Shown: piece after piece, positions 16,256-23,116 of the stretch | Layout of the letters: the number at the start of each line of letters is the position of its first letter | Numbering within the stretch: the stretch's first letter is position 1 | Source: Caryophanales bacterium UBA1231 | Lineage (GTDB): Bacteria > Bacillota_I > Bacilli_A > ML615J-28 > CAG-313 | DNA: 23,116 nucleotides | Direction: 5' to 3' | NCBI GenBank assembly: GCA_002309035.1 | Contig: DBWT01000047.1 | Coordinates: forward strand, 31,203 to 54,318 | Translations under genes and position numbers: made by a program | Notes under the pieces: model-generated | What the model was told of the DNA's origin: nothing | Database searches by the model: none | Seen by the model: the letters and a program-made list of their open reading frames with translations, nothing else

Positions 16256-16264
16256 CATTTTTAT

Positions 16265-17041
16265 TTATAAAACGATATTGATAATTTCGTATTTATTTAT
16301 TTTTTTAGTTTTTTCATCGATATCAACAATGACACCATTAAATTGACCTAAACCATTTGCTTTTGGAAGATGTCTGATGTGTTCACCTGTAACATATTGA
16401 TGAATAACAGGTTCTTCTTCAACACCAATAACACCATTCAAAGCACCGCACATTCCTAAATCACTAATGTAAAAAGTTCCATTAGGTAAAACTCTTGCAT
16501 CATTAGTTTGAACGTGTGTATGAGTGCCAACAATAAGATTAATCTTTCCATCAAAGTAAAGACCAAAGGCATTCTTTTCACTAGTTGCTTCACCATGAAA
16601 ATCACAAATATAGATGTCTGATTTAACATTATTCATGATTTCCGCTGCTTTTGTGAAGGCATTAGTTGAAATATCATTCATGAAGACTGTTCCAAGTACC
16701 TGGAAAACAGTAATCATTGTGCCATTATAATTTATGGTTACATAATCATTACCAGGAAATTCATTAACAAAATTAGCTGGTCTTACCATGTTTTTGGCAT
16801 TGTCGATGAAATTGTAGATGTTTTTATTTGTGAATGCATGATTGCCTAGAGTAATGACATCAATATTTAAAGAAAGTAATTCTTTATAATACTTTTCAAT
16901 AATGCCTTTACCATGAGCAATGTTTTCAGCATTAACAATTACAAAATTGATTTTTTTATCTTGGCGAATTCGTGGTATTACATCTTTAATAATCTTACGA
17001 CCCATAACACCAAAAACATCACCAATCAATAATAAGCGCAT
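16265..17041 (-). CDS. ymdB: 2',3'-cyclic-nucleotide phosphodiesterase YmdB
   Basis: YmdB is a metallophosphoesterase acting on 2',3'-cyclic nucleotides; in Bacillus subtilis it affects biofilm gene expression and RNA levels. The start chosen is ATG 17041 (258 residues), with AAGGAAA just upstream. An in-frame start 21 nt earlier would swallow that site. Metal and catalytic residues fall at the positions known for the B. subtilis enzyme: Asp8 (GDVFG), Glu39 and Asn40 (NAENIAHGKG), Asn67 and His68 (GNHAF), His149 (DFHGEAT), and His174 and His176 (GTHTHVQT). It is directly downstream of rny with a 27-nt gap, the same pairing as in Bacillus. YmdB and Rny are thought to act on overlapping RNA processes. 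Confidence 0.95.
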   Translation of the reverse strand: MRLLLIGDVFGVMGRKIIKDVIPRIRQDKKINFVIVNAENIAHGKGIIEKYYKELLSLNIDVITLGNHAFTNKNIYNFIDNAKNMVRPANFVNEFPGNDYVTINYNGTMITVFQVLGTVFMNDISTNAFTKAAEIMNNVKSDIYICDFHGEATSEKNAFGLYFDGKINLIVGTHTHVQTNDARVLPNGTFYISDLGMCGALNGVIGVEEEPVIHQYVTGEHIRHLPKANGLGQFNGVIVDIDEKTKKINKYEIINIVL

Positions 17042-17068
17042 AAGCACTTTCCTTTCTAACAAGAAGGT

Positions 17069-18646
17069 TTATTTTGCTACTTCTTGGACACGAACTTCTC
17101 TTATTACTGTAACTTTAATAGTTCCAGGATAATTCATTGTTGTTTCGATTTTCTTCTTAATGTCATAAGCAAGCTTAGCTGCTTCGGCATCAGTAATTTC
17201 TTCAGGTTTAACAAGAACACGAACTTCACGACCAGCTTGAAGAGCGTAAGTCTTTTCAACACCTTTGAATTCATTTGATAAATCTTCTAGAGCTTGAAGA
17301 CGTTTGATATAGCTATCTAATGATTCAGATCTTGCACCTGGGCGAGCAGCAGATAGAGTATCAGCAGCAGCAACTAGTAGTGCGATAACAGTTTTAGGTT
17401 CTACATCACCATGGTGTGATGCGATAGCATCGATTACTGTTTCATCTTCTCTAAATTTAGTAGCAATTTCTACACCAATTTCAACGTGGCTTCCTTCCAT
17501 TTCATGGTCAGTAGCTTTACCGATATCGTGAAGTAAACCAGCACGACGGGCTAAGATTTCATCTTCACCAATTTCAGCAGCAAGCTTACCTGCTAAGAAA
17601 GCAACTTCTTTAGAATGATCTAAGGCATTTTGACCATAACTTGTTCTAAAATGTAGTTTACCAATTGTTTTAACTAGTTCTGGATGAATTTTACCAATAC
17701 CAGTTTCAAAGACTGCTTTTTCGCCTTCTTCTTTAATTTCGTTTTCAAGTTCTTTTTGACACTTATTGTAAACTTCTTCGATTCTTTGTGGTTGAATACG
17801 ACCATCGCTTACTAAGATTTCAAGTGTTCTTCTTGCAACTTCTCTTCTAATTGGATCGAAGCATGAAATAACAATTGAATCTGGAGTATCATCAATAATT
17901 AGATCAACACCAGTTACTGATTCGATTGAACGAATATTACGTCCTTCACGACCAATAATACGACCTTTCATTTCATCATTTGGAATAGAGACAACTGATA
18001 CTGTTCTTTCTTGAATAGTTTCATTAGCATATTGTTGAATAGCATTAGCAAGAATTGATTGGCTCTTTCTTGTTGCTTCACTTTTTGCTTTGTCTTCTTC
18101 TTCTTTAATGTATTGAGCAATTTCAAGTGTCATCTCTTCTTCAGTTTTCTTCATGACTAAGTCTTTAGCTTCAGTTTCAGTTAAGCACGAAATTTCATAT
18201 AATTTCTTTTCTTGTTCTTCTATTAATTCTTCGATTTTATTACTTCTTTTATCTAAATCTAACTTTTGTTGTTCAATCTTGCTTTCCTTTAAGATTAGAG
18301 CATCTTCTCTTTTATCAAGAACAACTGTTCTTGCATCAAGACGATCTTCACGTTGTTCAACTTTCTTTTCTAAATCTTGAATTTCTTGTTTGCGTGAAGC
18401 AATCAATTTGTCATTTTTAGAATTGATTTCTGCAATTTCTCTTTTAGCTTCAGCAATAGCTTCTTTCTTATTTGCTTCCGCTTCTTTTTTTGCAGTATCG
18501 ATAATATTTTCAGCAGTTTTACCTAATTCAGTGTATTTGTTTTCAACTTCTTTACGTCCTTTGTTGATAGCAAAGAAATAACTTGCTACTACACCTATTA
18601 CCGTAACAATCAAAAGAATTAATAGGATAATTGATAATGTATTCAT
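17069..18646 (-). CDS. rny: Ribonuclease Y (Rny)
   Basis: Rny is the membrane-anchored endoribonuclease that initiates bulk mRNA decay in Gram-positive bacteria. The 525-residue protein has one N-terminal helix (about residues 4-26), then a very long coiled coil (about 30-210, dense in Lys/Glu/Arg). The KH domain has the GxxG loop [14 protein letters not shown] (230-243). The HD domain has [20 protein letters not shown] with His373-Asp374 as the metal-binding pair, and HHGDVEP downstream. The length is normal. The ATG has AAAGGAG 6 nt upstream. It is read from a strong promoter that leaves a leader of about 130 nt, long for this compact genome and possibly a target for self-regulation. It is divergent from recU. 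Confidence 0.97.
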   Translation of the reverse strand: MNTLSIILLILLIVTVIGVVASYFFAINKGRKEVENKYTELGKTAENIIDTAKKEAEANKKEAIAEAKREIAEINSKNDKLIASRKQEIQDLEKKVEQREDRLDARTVVLDKREDALILKESKIEQQKLDLDKRSNKIEELIEEQEKKLYEISCLTETEAKDLVMKKTEEEMTLEIAQYIKEEEDKAKSEATRKSQSILANAIQQYANETIQERTVSVVSIPNDEMKGRIIGREGRNIRSIESVTGVDLIIDDTPDSIVISCFDPIRREVARRTLEILVSDGRIQPQRIEEVYNKCQKELENEIKEEGEKAVFETGIGKIHPELVKTIGKLHFRTSYGQNALDHSKEVAFLAGKLAAEIGEDEILARRAGLLHDIGKATDHEMEGSHVEIGVEIATKFREDETVIDAIASHHGDVEPKTVIALLVAAADTLSAARPGARSESLDSYIKRLQALEDLSNEFKGVEKTYALQAGREVRVLVKPEEITDAEAAKLAYDIKKKIETTMNYPGTIKVTVIREVRVQEVAK

Positions 18647-18781
18647 TTAATTCTCCTTTAATTCTTATTATAAAAAATATATTATAAACAAATCATTAAA
18701 AAATAAAACTTCATTTTATACTTTAATAACTCATCAATAAACTTTTAAAAAATGACCATTTCCAACCATTTTACATTATTA

Positions 18782-18810
18782 ATTATACATTTTTTTAAAC
18801 AAAAAGTCAA
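18782..18810 (-). promoter_or_regulatory. Strong promoter of rny-ymdB
   Basis: On the minus strand TTGACT (18805-18810, 5/6) and a perfect TATAAT (18782-18787) are separated by exactly 17 nt. Transcription would begin near 18775. The resulting leader, 18647-18775, is almost pure A/T and holds no gene that I can support. Confidence 0.78.
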
Positions 18811-18828
18811 ACTAATAGATATTATTAA

Positions 18829-18857
18829 ATGACAAACACCAATAATTGTGTTATAAT
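18829..18857 (+). promoter_or_regulatory. Promoter of recU-DUF1294-mgtE
   Basis: ATGACA (18829-18834, 5/6) and a perfect TATAAT (18852-18857) are 17 nt apart. Initiation near 18864 would leave only about 10 nt before the recU ATG, so the AAGGTG site (18862-18867) may be partly outside the transcript. Only 18 bp separate this -35 from the rny -35 on the other strand. Confidence 0.72.
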
Positions 18858-18873
18858 ATTTAAGGTGAAAAAT

Positions 18874-19485
18874 ATGAACTACCCTAATGGTAACAAAAAA
18901 ATAATTAAAGTAATTAACAAACCCATTAAAACAAAACAAGCAGTTAAATCACATCTAGGTTTAGATTTTGAAGATATGCTTAATAAATCTAATTCTTATT
19001 ACTTAGACAAAGATATTGCGGTAATATATAAGAAGCCAACTCCAATTAGAATTACTAAAGTTGACTACCCTAGCCGTAATAAAGCAAAGATTACTGAAGC
19101 ATATTATCAAATACCTTCAACTACTGACTATAATGGAATTTATCGTGGCTATTATGTTGATTTTGAAGCAAAATCATGTAATGGAAAATCATTTACATTT
19201 GCTAATCTTTATTCACACCAGATAGAGCATTTAAGAAGAGTATACAATCATCATGGTATTTCTTTTTTAATCATTCTCTTCAATGATTTTAAAGAAATTT
19301 ATGTATTAAAAACTTCACTAGTCTATAAATGCTATTTAGAACAATTTAAAGGTGGTAGAAAAAGTATTCCATATAGTTTTTTCAAAGAAAATGGCATTAA
19401 AGTTGAAATTGGTATCAATCCAATCGTTGATTACTTAAAAGCCGTTGATCTTTTAATTGAGGAAGAACATGAGCATATATGCTAA
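18874..19485 (+). CDS. recU: Holliday junction resolvase RecU
   Basis: RecU cleaves four-way DNA junctions during recombination and chromosome segregation in Firmicutes. The start chosen is ATG 18874 (203 residues), which gives the family's N-terminal MNYPNG. An upstream in-frame ATG at 18829 lies inside the promoter and would add 15 unrelated residues. Conserved features include AVIYKKPTPIRI (about 49-60) and TTDYNGIYRGYYVDFEAKS with nuclease residues Asp84, Asp96, Glu98 and Lys100. SHQIEHL (Gln116) and GRKSIPYSFF are also present. In most Firmicutes recU is next to ponA; here it heads an operon with a DUF1294 protein and mgtE. The 3' end overlaps the next gene by 17 nt. Confidence 0.95.
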   Translation: MNYPNGNKKIIKVINKPIKTKQAVKSHLGLDFEDMLNKSNSYYLDKDIAVIYKKPTPIRITKVDYPSRNKAKITEAYYQIPSTTDYNGIYRGYYVDFEAKSCNGKSFTFANLYSHQIEHLRRVYNHHGISFLIILFNDFKEIYVLKTSLVYKCYLEQFKGGRKSIPYSFFKENGIKVEIGINPIVDYLKAVDLLIEEEHEHIC

Positions 19486-19741
19486 AATCTATTTGATTTA
19501 TGTTTTATCTATGAGTTTGATTACTTTTATTGTCTATTCCATTGACAAAAGCTTAGCTAAAAAAGGAAAACAAAGAATAAGCGAAGCTGCCCTTCTTGCA
19601 TTATCGATATTAGGTGGGGCTATTGGTGGTTACCTTGCGATGATTATTAGACATCATAAAACTAAGCATTGGTACTTTATGGTTACCAATATCTTCGGTG
19701 TAGTATTGTATTCTGTTATTTTTTATTTTTTAGTAAGATAA
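19469..19741 (+). CDS. DUF1294 small membrane protein
   Basis: This 90-residue membrane protein has an unknown function. It has hydrophobic helices at about residues 3-23, 41-60 and 70-90. The DUF1294 pattern is clear: YSIDKSLAKKGKQRISEAAL, then GGAIGGYLAMIIRHHKTKHW. The start chosen is ATG 19469, 6 nt after a GAGG site in the recU 3' end. A TTG 12 nt earlier in frame is also possible but poorer. It overlaps recU by 17 nt and precedes mgtE by 24 nt, so the three are probably one transcript. The short length is normal for the family. Confidence 0.88.
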   Translation: MSIYAKIYLIYVLSMSLITFIVYSIDKSLAKKGKQRISEAALLALSILGGAIGGYLAMIIRHHKTKHWYFMVTNIFGVVLYSVIFYFLVR

Positions 19742-19765
19742 TTTTATCTAAAAAGGAGGCTCATC

Positions 19766-21160
19766 ATGATTAATCTTGAACAATTATTGATACTTTTAAG
19801 AAATCCTAATGAAGATTTAAAAGAAAATCTTTTAATGTATCATGAAAATGACATTGCAGTAGCCTTAGGTGAATTAAGCAAAGATGAACGTTTAAAAGTA
19901 TACAAATACCTTGATTTTGAATTTTTAGCAGAAGTATTCTCTTATTTTGATGATGCCAAGCCGTATTTCGATGAATTAGATGAAGAAAAAGTTGCTGATA
20001 TCATTTCTAACATGGACGTCGATGATGCCATTGATGCCTTGGAAGATTTGAATGAAGATGATCGTTCTGAAGTCCAAAAACTTCTAGATACTGATATCCA
20101 AGAAGAAATCGAAATGATTGATTCTTATGAAGAAGATGAGATTGGTAATCTAATGACTACAAACTATAATGCTGTTAGTAAGTCTTCTTCGATTAAAGAT
20201 GTTATGCGTTTTGTTGTTAAAAATGCTGCTGATAATACAAATATCAATATTATTTATGTCGTTAATGATGATCAAACATATTATGGAGCAATCCATTTAC
20301 GTGACTTGATTATCGCAAGATTTGATTCTGATATTGAAGATATCATTAAAACAAATTATCCCGTACTTCATGCACATGATAAAATTGATGATGTCTTAGA
20401 AGAATTGAAAGACTATTCACTTGATTACCTTCCAGTATTAAATGAACAAAATGAAATCCTTGGTATCATCACTAACGATGATATCATCCAAGTAGTCGAT
20501 AAGGAATTATCAGAAGACTACTCTAAATTAGCCGGTTTAACTGAAGAGATTACAGTTAATTCATCAATCTTTAAATCAATTGGTAAAAGAATACCTTGGC
20601 TTTTAGTTCTTCTTGTGTTTGATTTATTTGTATCAAGTATTATTTCAGGTTTCGAAAATTTGATTGCTGTATTCCCACTCGTTGCCGCATTCCAATCATT
20701 GATTCTCGACATGAGCGGTAATGCCGGTACACAAAGTCTTGCCGTAACTATTCTAGGTCTTTCTGATACTAAATTAAATGCTAGAACAATTTGGCGTATC
20801 GTTGGTAAAGAAGTTAGAATTGGTTTTTTAAATGGTTTAATTGCGGGTTCGATCGCAACCCTTGTTGTTGGTGTTTTCATCTATATTTTTAAACTAGATA
20901 GTGTTACAATCATCAATAAAATTGGTCAAGAAATTCACGTTCATCCTTTTGTTATCAGTGGAATCATTGGTTCTACTTTAGTCTTCGGGATGACAATTGC
21001 ATCTTTTATTGGTTGTATTGTGCCAATCACATTTAAAAAGATTAAAATTGACCCTTCAACTGCTTCAGGACCATTTATTACATCGCTTAATGATATCATT
21101 ACCGTCTTCTTATATTTTGGTATTGTAATGTTATTTTTCTTATCAATTAAGATATTATAA
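19766..21160 (+). CDS. mgtE: Magnesium transporter MgtE
   Basis: MgtE is a Mg2+-gated Mg2+ channel working as a homodimer in the cytoplasmic membrane. The 464-residue protein has the acidic N-domain (about 1-125, rich in Asp/Glu that sense Mg2+). A pair of CBS domains follows (about 130-250, with TNYNAVSKSSSIKDV and DYLPVLNEQNEILGIITNDD). The five-helix pore domain runs from about 275, with SGNAGTQSLAVTILGL and the signature DPSTASGPFITSLNDI; Asp443 lies at the place of the pore aspartate. All regions needed for a gated channel are present. AAAAGGAGG 6 nt before the ATG is a strong ribosome binding site. No M-box riboswitch fits in the 24-nt gap, so control is likely at the protein level. Confidence 0.96.
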   Translation: MINLEQLLILLRNPNEDLKENLLMYHENDIAVALGELSKDERLKVYKYLDFEFLAEVFSYFDDAKPYFDELDEEKVADIISNMDVDDAIDALEDLNEDDRSEVQKLLDTDIQEEIEMIDSYEEDEIGNLMTTNYNAVSKSSSIKDVMRFVVKNAADNTNINIIYVVNDDQTYYGAIHLRDLIIARFDSDIEDIIKTNYPVLHAHDKIDDVLEELKDYSLDYLPVLNEQNEILGIITNDDIIQVVDKELSEDYSKLAGLTEEITVNSSIFKSIGKRIPWLLVLLVFDLFVSSIISGFENLIAVFPLVAAFQSLILDMSGNAGTQSLAVTILGLSDTKLNARTIWRIVGKEVRIGFLNGLIAGSIATLVVGVFIYIFKLDSVTIINKIGQEIHVHPFVISGIIGSTLVFGMTIASFIGCIVPITFKKIKIDPSTASGPFITSLNDIITVFLYFGIVMLFFLSIKIL

Positions 21161-21162
21161 AA

Positions 21163-21192
21163 AGCTCACTTCAAACGAAGTGAACTTTTTTT
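21163..21192. terminator. Bidirectional terminator between mgtE and the phosphodiesterase gene
   Basis: The stem AG-C-TCACTTC / GAAGTGA-A-CT (7 pairs, a C-A mismatch, 2 more) has an AAAC loop. Seven T follow on the plus strand, and TTTTTATAA follows on the minus strand. It ends mgtE, and it also serves the convergent gene, whose TAA stop (21191-21193) lies in the T-tract. Confidence 0.88.
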
Positions 21193-21904
21193 ATTCTAAA
21201 ATATTAGTTGTAATAAAATCAACGCCAAGGCTAGCTAATAAATTACCTTCTTCAACTTCATTAACAGTCCAGCAATTAACAAATAAATTAGCGTTGTGGA
21301 ATCTCTCAACTAATTCTTTTGTGATAAAACGATAATATAAATCTATACCCATATGATACTTGAAACAATAAGATAGTTTTTCTTCTGTTGGTTCAACCAT
21401 TAAATATTGGCATGGAAGTGTCATTTGATATTCTAGAGTGTGAATCAAATTTTCAATACCAAAAGAAATGAAAATACAATGATCTAAATAACCTAAGCTT
21501 TTAATTAAATCTAAAACTTCTTTAACATCTTCTTTTTGGAAGGTGTTTTTATATTCAATAATTGCTTTCTTATTATATCTTTTTAAAGTATTAATGTATT
21601 CTTCTAAAGTAGGAATTTGAAGGATTTTATGTGGTTTATTATCCATTCCTAAAAGTTCTAATTTACGAATATCTTTAAAATTGCTTTCTTCTATGATTAA
21701 GCTTTTGCCTGCTACTCTTAAAGTATCACTATCATGAATAACAACGTATTTTCCATCTTTTGTTTTATGAATATCACATTCGCAGCCATAATAGCTTAAT
21801 TGACAAGCAGCTGTAAAAGCCATAATAGTGTTTTCTTTTTCTAGTCCTGATAAACCACGATGGGCAATCATTAAAGTATTTTGTTTATTTATTGTTTTTG
21901 TCAT
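21191..21904 (-). CDS. Glycerophosphodiester phosphodiesterase family protein
   Basis: This enzyme splits glycerophosphodiesters into glycerol-3-phosphate and an alcohol, a step in phospholipid turnover. The 237-residue TIM-barrel protein shows the GDPD motifs: AHRGLSGLEKENT (His15, Arg16, Glu24, Asn25), ECDIHKTKDGKYVVIHD (Glu42, Asp44, His57), AIIEYKN (Glu117) and the C-terminal VNCWTVNEVEE and GVDFITTNILE. No signal peptide is visible, so it is probably cytoplasmic (UgpQ-like). The start overlaps the stop of the upstream nuclease gene as TAATG, and GAAAGG lies 12 nt upstream in that gene's 3' end. A specific gene name (glpQ or ugpQ) cannot be chosen from sequence alone. Confidence 0.93.
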   Translation of the reverse strand: MTKTINKQNTLMIAHRGLSGLEKENTIMAFTAACQLSYYGCECDIHKTKDGKYVVIHDSDTLRVAGKSLIIEESNFKDIRKLELLGMDNKPHKILQIPTLEEYINTLKRYNKKAIIEYKNTFQKEDVKEVLDLIKSLGYLDHCIFISFGIENLIHTLEYQMTLPCQYLMVEPTEEKLSYCFKYHMGIDLYYRFITKELVERFHNANLFVNCWTVNEVEEGNLLASLGVDFITTNILE

Positions 21905-22701
21905 TATCTAAAATCGCCTTTCTCATAATCGTAATCAGGGTCAAGTTCGCCCCATACTCTTCTTCCAGTTAAACTAACTTGATAATCTGTTTCAATAAAA
22001 GCATCATAATATTTAGATGTTGATGATATTTTAGCATTAGAATAAGCCTTCAACACAAGTTTTAAGTTTAATAGTTCACCATCTACCCAAACGAAGGCAA
22101 GCGTTCTCCCATAAACATCTTCGGTATTACCTTCAAGCTCTAAAACAATTTCTCTAGCGTTTTGTAAAATATCTTTTGTAAAGTTAGATGCAGCCTTACC
22201 CCATGGATCGTGATTCATTGTTGATTCTGGAGTGTTGATTCCTAAAAAACGAATCTTGATATATGTTCCATCTTGTAGATAGAAATGAGCAGTATCTCCA
22301 TCAACACATCTTGCAAGACGAACCTTTTCAACACCATCTTCAGCTAAGGTCTTACCTTCATAATCAAAGTCCATTTCAACTTTAACAATATCAGTTGTTG
22401 GTAAGTTTAAAGCTGTCGTATAAACATAGATAATGCTATCTGGACTAACTTTATCTCCTGCTTTTAAATTATTACCATAACGAATGAATTTATCATATTC
22501 ACTAGAATTATGATAAAGTCTTTCTTCAAATCTAAAGAAATACTTAACACCTAATTTATCAAGTTTGACCTCAATTTGACTTCTCGATAAATTAGTTAAG
22601 TCAGGTAGTTTTTTTGATGTATCGCTATTAATATCACAAGATGTAATAAAAATAAGCAATAAAAGAATTAATAATTTTGAAAATATTTTTATTTGTTTCA
22701 T
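21904..22701 (-). CDS. Lipoprotein with PASTA-like and thermonuclease (SNase) domains
   Basis: This is a predicted surface nuclease of 265 residues. The signal peptide ends in lipobox FITSC (Cys22). A PASTA-like module (about 31-96) opens KLPDLTNLSRSQIEVKLDKL and ends DKVSPDSIIYVYTT. The staphylococcal-nuclease domain (about 124-250) contains ARCVDGDTAHFYL (Asp134), IRFLGINTPES (Arg151, Glu159) and DVYGRTLAFVWVDG (Arg199). These match SNase Asp21, Arg35, Glu43 and Arg87. The position of Ca2+ ligand Asp40 is Asn156 here, while both catalytic arginines and the glutamate remain. It lies between a serine hydrolase gene (4 nt upstream) and a GDPD gene (1-nt overlap). The natural substrate, DNA or RNA, is unknown. 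Confidence 0.88.
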   Translation of the reverse strand: MKQIKIFSKLLILLLLIFITSCDINSDTSKKLPDLTNLSRSQIEVKLDKLGVKYFFRFEERLYHNSSEYDKFIRYGNNLKAGDKVSPDSIIYVYTTALNLPTTDIVKVEMDFDYEGKTLAEDGVEKVRLARCVDGDTAHFYLQDGTYIKIRFLGINTPESTMNHDPWGKAASNFTKDILQNAREIVLELEGNTEDVYGRTLAFVWVDGELLNLKLVLKAYSNAKISSTSKYYDAFIETDYQVSLTGRRVWGELDPDYDYEKGDFR

Positions 22702-22705
22702 AATC

Positions 22706-23116
22706 TTACCAAATCTTTGTTAATAAATCATAATGTATTCCTGGTATATTTTTAATGCGTGTATGATTTTTGTAACCCGATCCCGCAAAACATACACCGC
22801 ACTTAAGTTCAGGATTAAATAGCATCATACTTCTCAAACCATATGCTGAACCAAAATGACCATAAAGTCTAAAATTAACGTAATCATCTAAAACTATCAT
22901 TTGTAATGCTTTCTTTTGATATTCGCCTTCATCACCAGTCCAATTAATCGAAAGCATTTCTTGAATTGTTTCATCTTTTAGAACTTTATATTCGTCGATG
23001 AAAAACGAACGCATAATTTTAGATAAATCTTTCATACTAATGAACAAGCCACCAGCTGGTCCTAAATAGCATTCACCAAGTGGTTGAACTTTATAAGCTC
23101 GCTCTAAAAAGCTTTT
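22706..23116 (-). CDS. Beta-lactamase-fold serine hydrolase, C-terminal part
   Basis: Only the last 136 codons or so are in the window; the gene enters from the right edge. The visible part begins KSFLERAYKVQPLGECYLGP, then AGGLFISMKDLSKIMRSFF, the loop typical of class C beta-lactamase/PBP4*-like proteins (cf. PAGGLVSTAxDLAKF). Further on, HFGSAYGLRSMMLF and LKCGVCFAGSGY replace the usual HxG-type region near the C-terminus. The catalytic SxxK and YxN motifs would lie outside the window, so activity cannot be judged. A D-Ala-D-Ala carboxypeptidase, esterase or related role is possible. The stop is 4 nt from the nuclease gene, suggesting one transcript. Confidence 0.78.
   Translation of the reverse strand, partial: KSFLERAYKVQPLGECYLGPAGGLFISMKDLSKIMRSFFIDEYKVLKDETIQEMLSINWTGDEGEYQKKALQMIVLDDYVNFRLYGHFGSAYGLRSMMLFNPELKCGVCFAGSGYKNHTRIKNIPGIHYDLLTKIW

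Noticed and set aside
18745..18939. 64-codon minus-strand open frame across the rny/recU promoters
   Set aside because: It covers the two promoters and the recU start, has low-complexity Phe/Ile/Asn composition and no ribosome binding site.
19742..19765. Mg2+ riboswitch (M-box) before mgtE
   Set aside because: Only 24 nt separate mgtE from the upstream gene, far too short; the region before recU holds a compact promoter only.
20518..20880. 120-codon open frame antisense to mgtE
   Set aside because: It is the reverse complement of well-conserved MgtE coding sequence; no domain, ribosome binding site or promoter supports it.
1..23116. CRISPR arrays, tRNA/rRNA genes, insertion sequences or prophage
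   Set aside because: I saw no spaced direct repeats, tRNA cloverleaf, rRNA stretch, transposase or integrase; gene content is chromosomal housekeeping and transport.

Overview
This window comes from an AT-rich bacterium with a Gram-positive-type (Bacillota/Bacilli) gene set. It has ribonuclease Y with YmdB, RecU, MgtE, a glgBC glycogen operon, an Opp oligopeptide importer, lipoproteins with lipobox cysteines, strong AGGAGG-type ribosome binding sites and canonical TTGACA/TATAAT promoters. The very low G+C, the use of TAA for 20 of 21 visible stops (one TAG, no TGA) and the enlarged Opp proteins point to a Mollicutes-adjacent lineage such as RF39-, Acholeplasma- or Erysipelotrichia-like gut Bacilli. 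Trp is encoded by TGG and no gene is interrupted by TGA, so nothing here indicates the mycoplasma code. The lineage is inference; no rRNA is present.

Layout. Positions 1-2243 (minus strand) hold a glycogen operon, glgB followed by the start of glgC, with its own promoter. Positions 2270-4416 (minus) hold rsmD, coaD and two envelope genes of unknown role, ending at a strong terminator. The first envelope gene is a lipoprotein whose only good start codon is separated from its frame by a 7-A run; the second overlaps it and encodes a single-pass membrane protein. Positions 4428-14082 (minus) are one large operon, oppA-oppB-oppC-oppD-oppF plus a small DUF3899-like membrane protein. It has a consensus promoter, a 21-bp dyad beside a CcpA-like site, and a hairpin between oppA and oppB.

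Positions 14147-18810 (minus) hold rny and ymdB (RNA turnover and its phosphodiesterase partner), a terminator-like hairpin, a GNAT acetyltransferase and miaB. Positions 18829-21160 (plus) hold recU, a DUF1294 membrane protein and mgtE, transcribed divergently from rny. A two-way terminator at 21163-21192 separates mgtE from a minus-strand group at 21191-23116: a beta-lactamase-fold serine hydrolase (partial), a PASTA-like/thermonuclease lipoprotein and a glycerophosphodiester phosphodiesterase.

The most unusual part is the Opp transporter. OppC carries about 490 extra residues predicted outside the membrane. OppF and OppD each carry a long charged coiled-coil-like insertion in the ATPase domain, at two different places. 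OppA is 888 residues with extra N- and C-terminal regions. Together they suggest an importer enlarged on both faces of the membrane. Many genes are tightly coupled: the ribosome binding site of the next gene is often written in the last few codons of the previous one.
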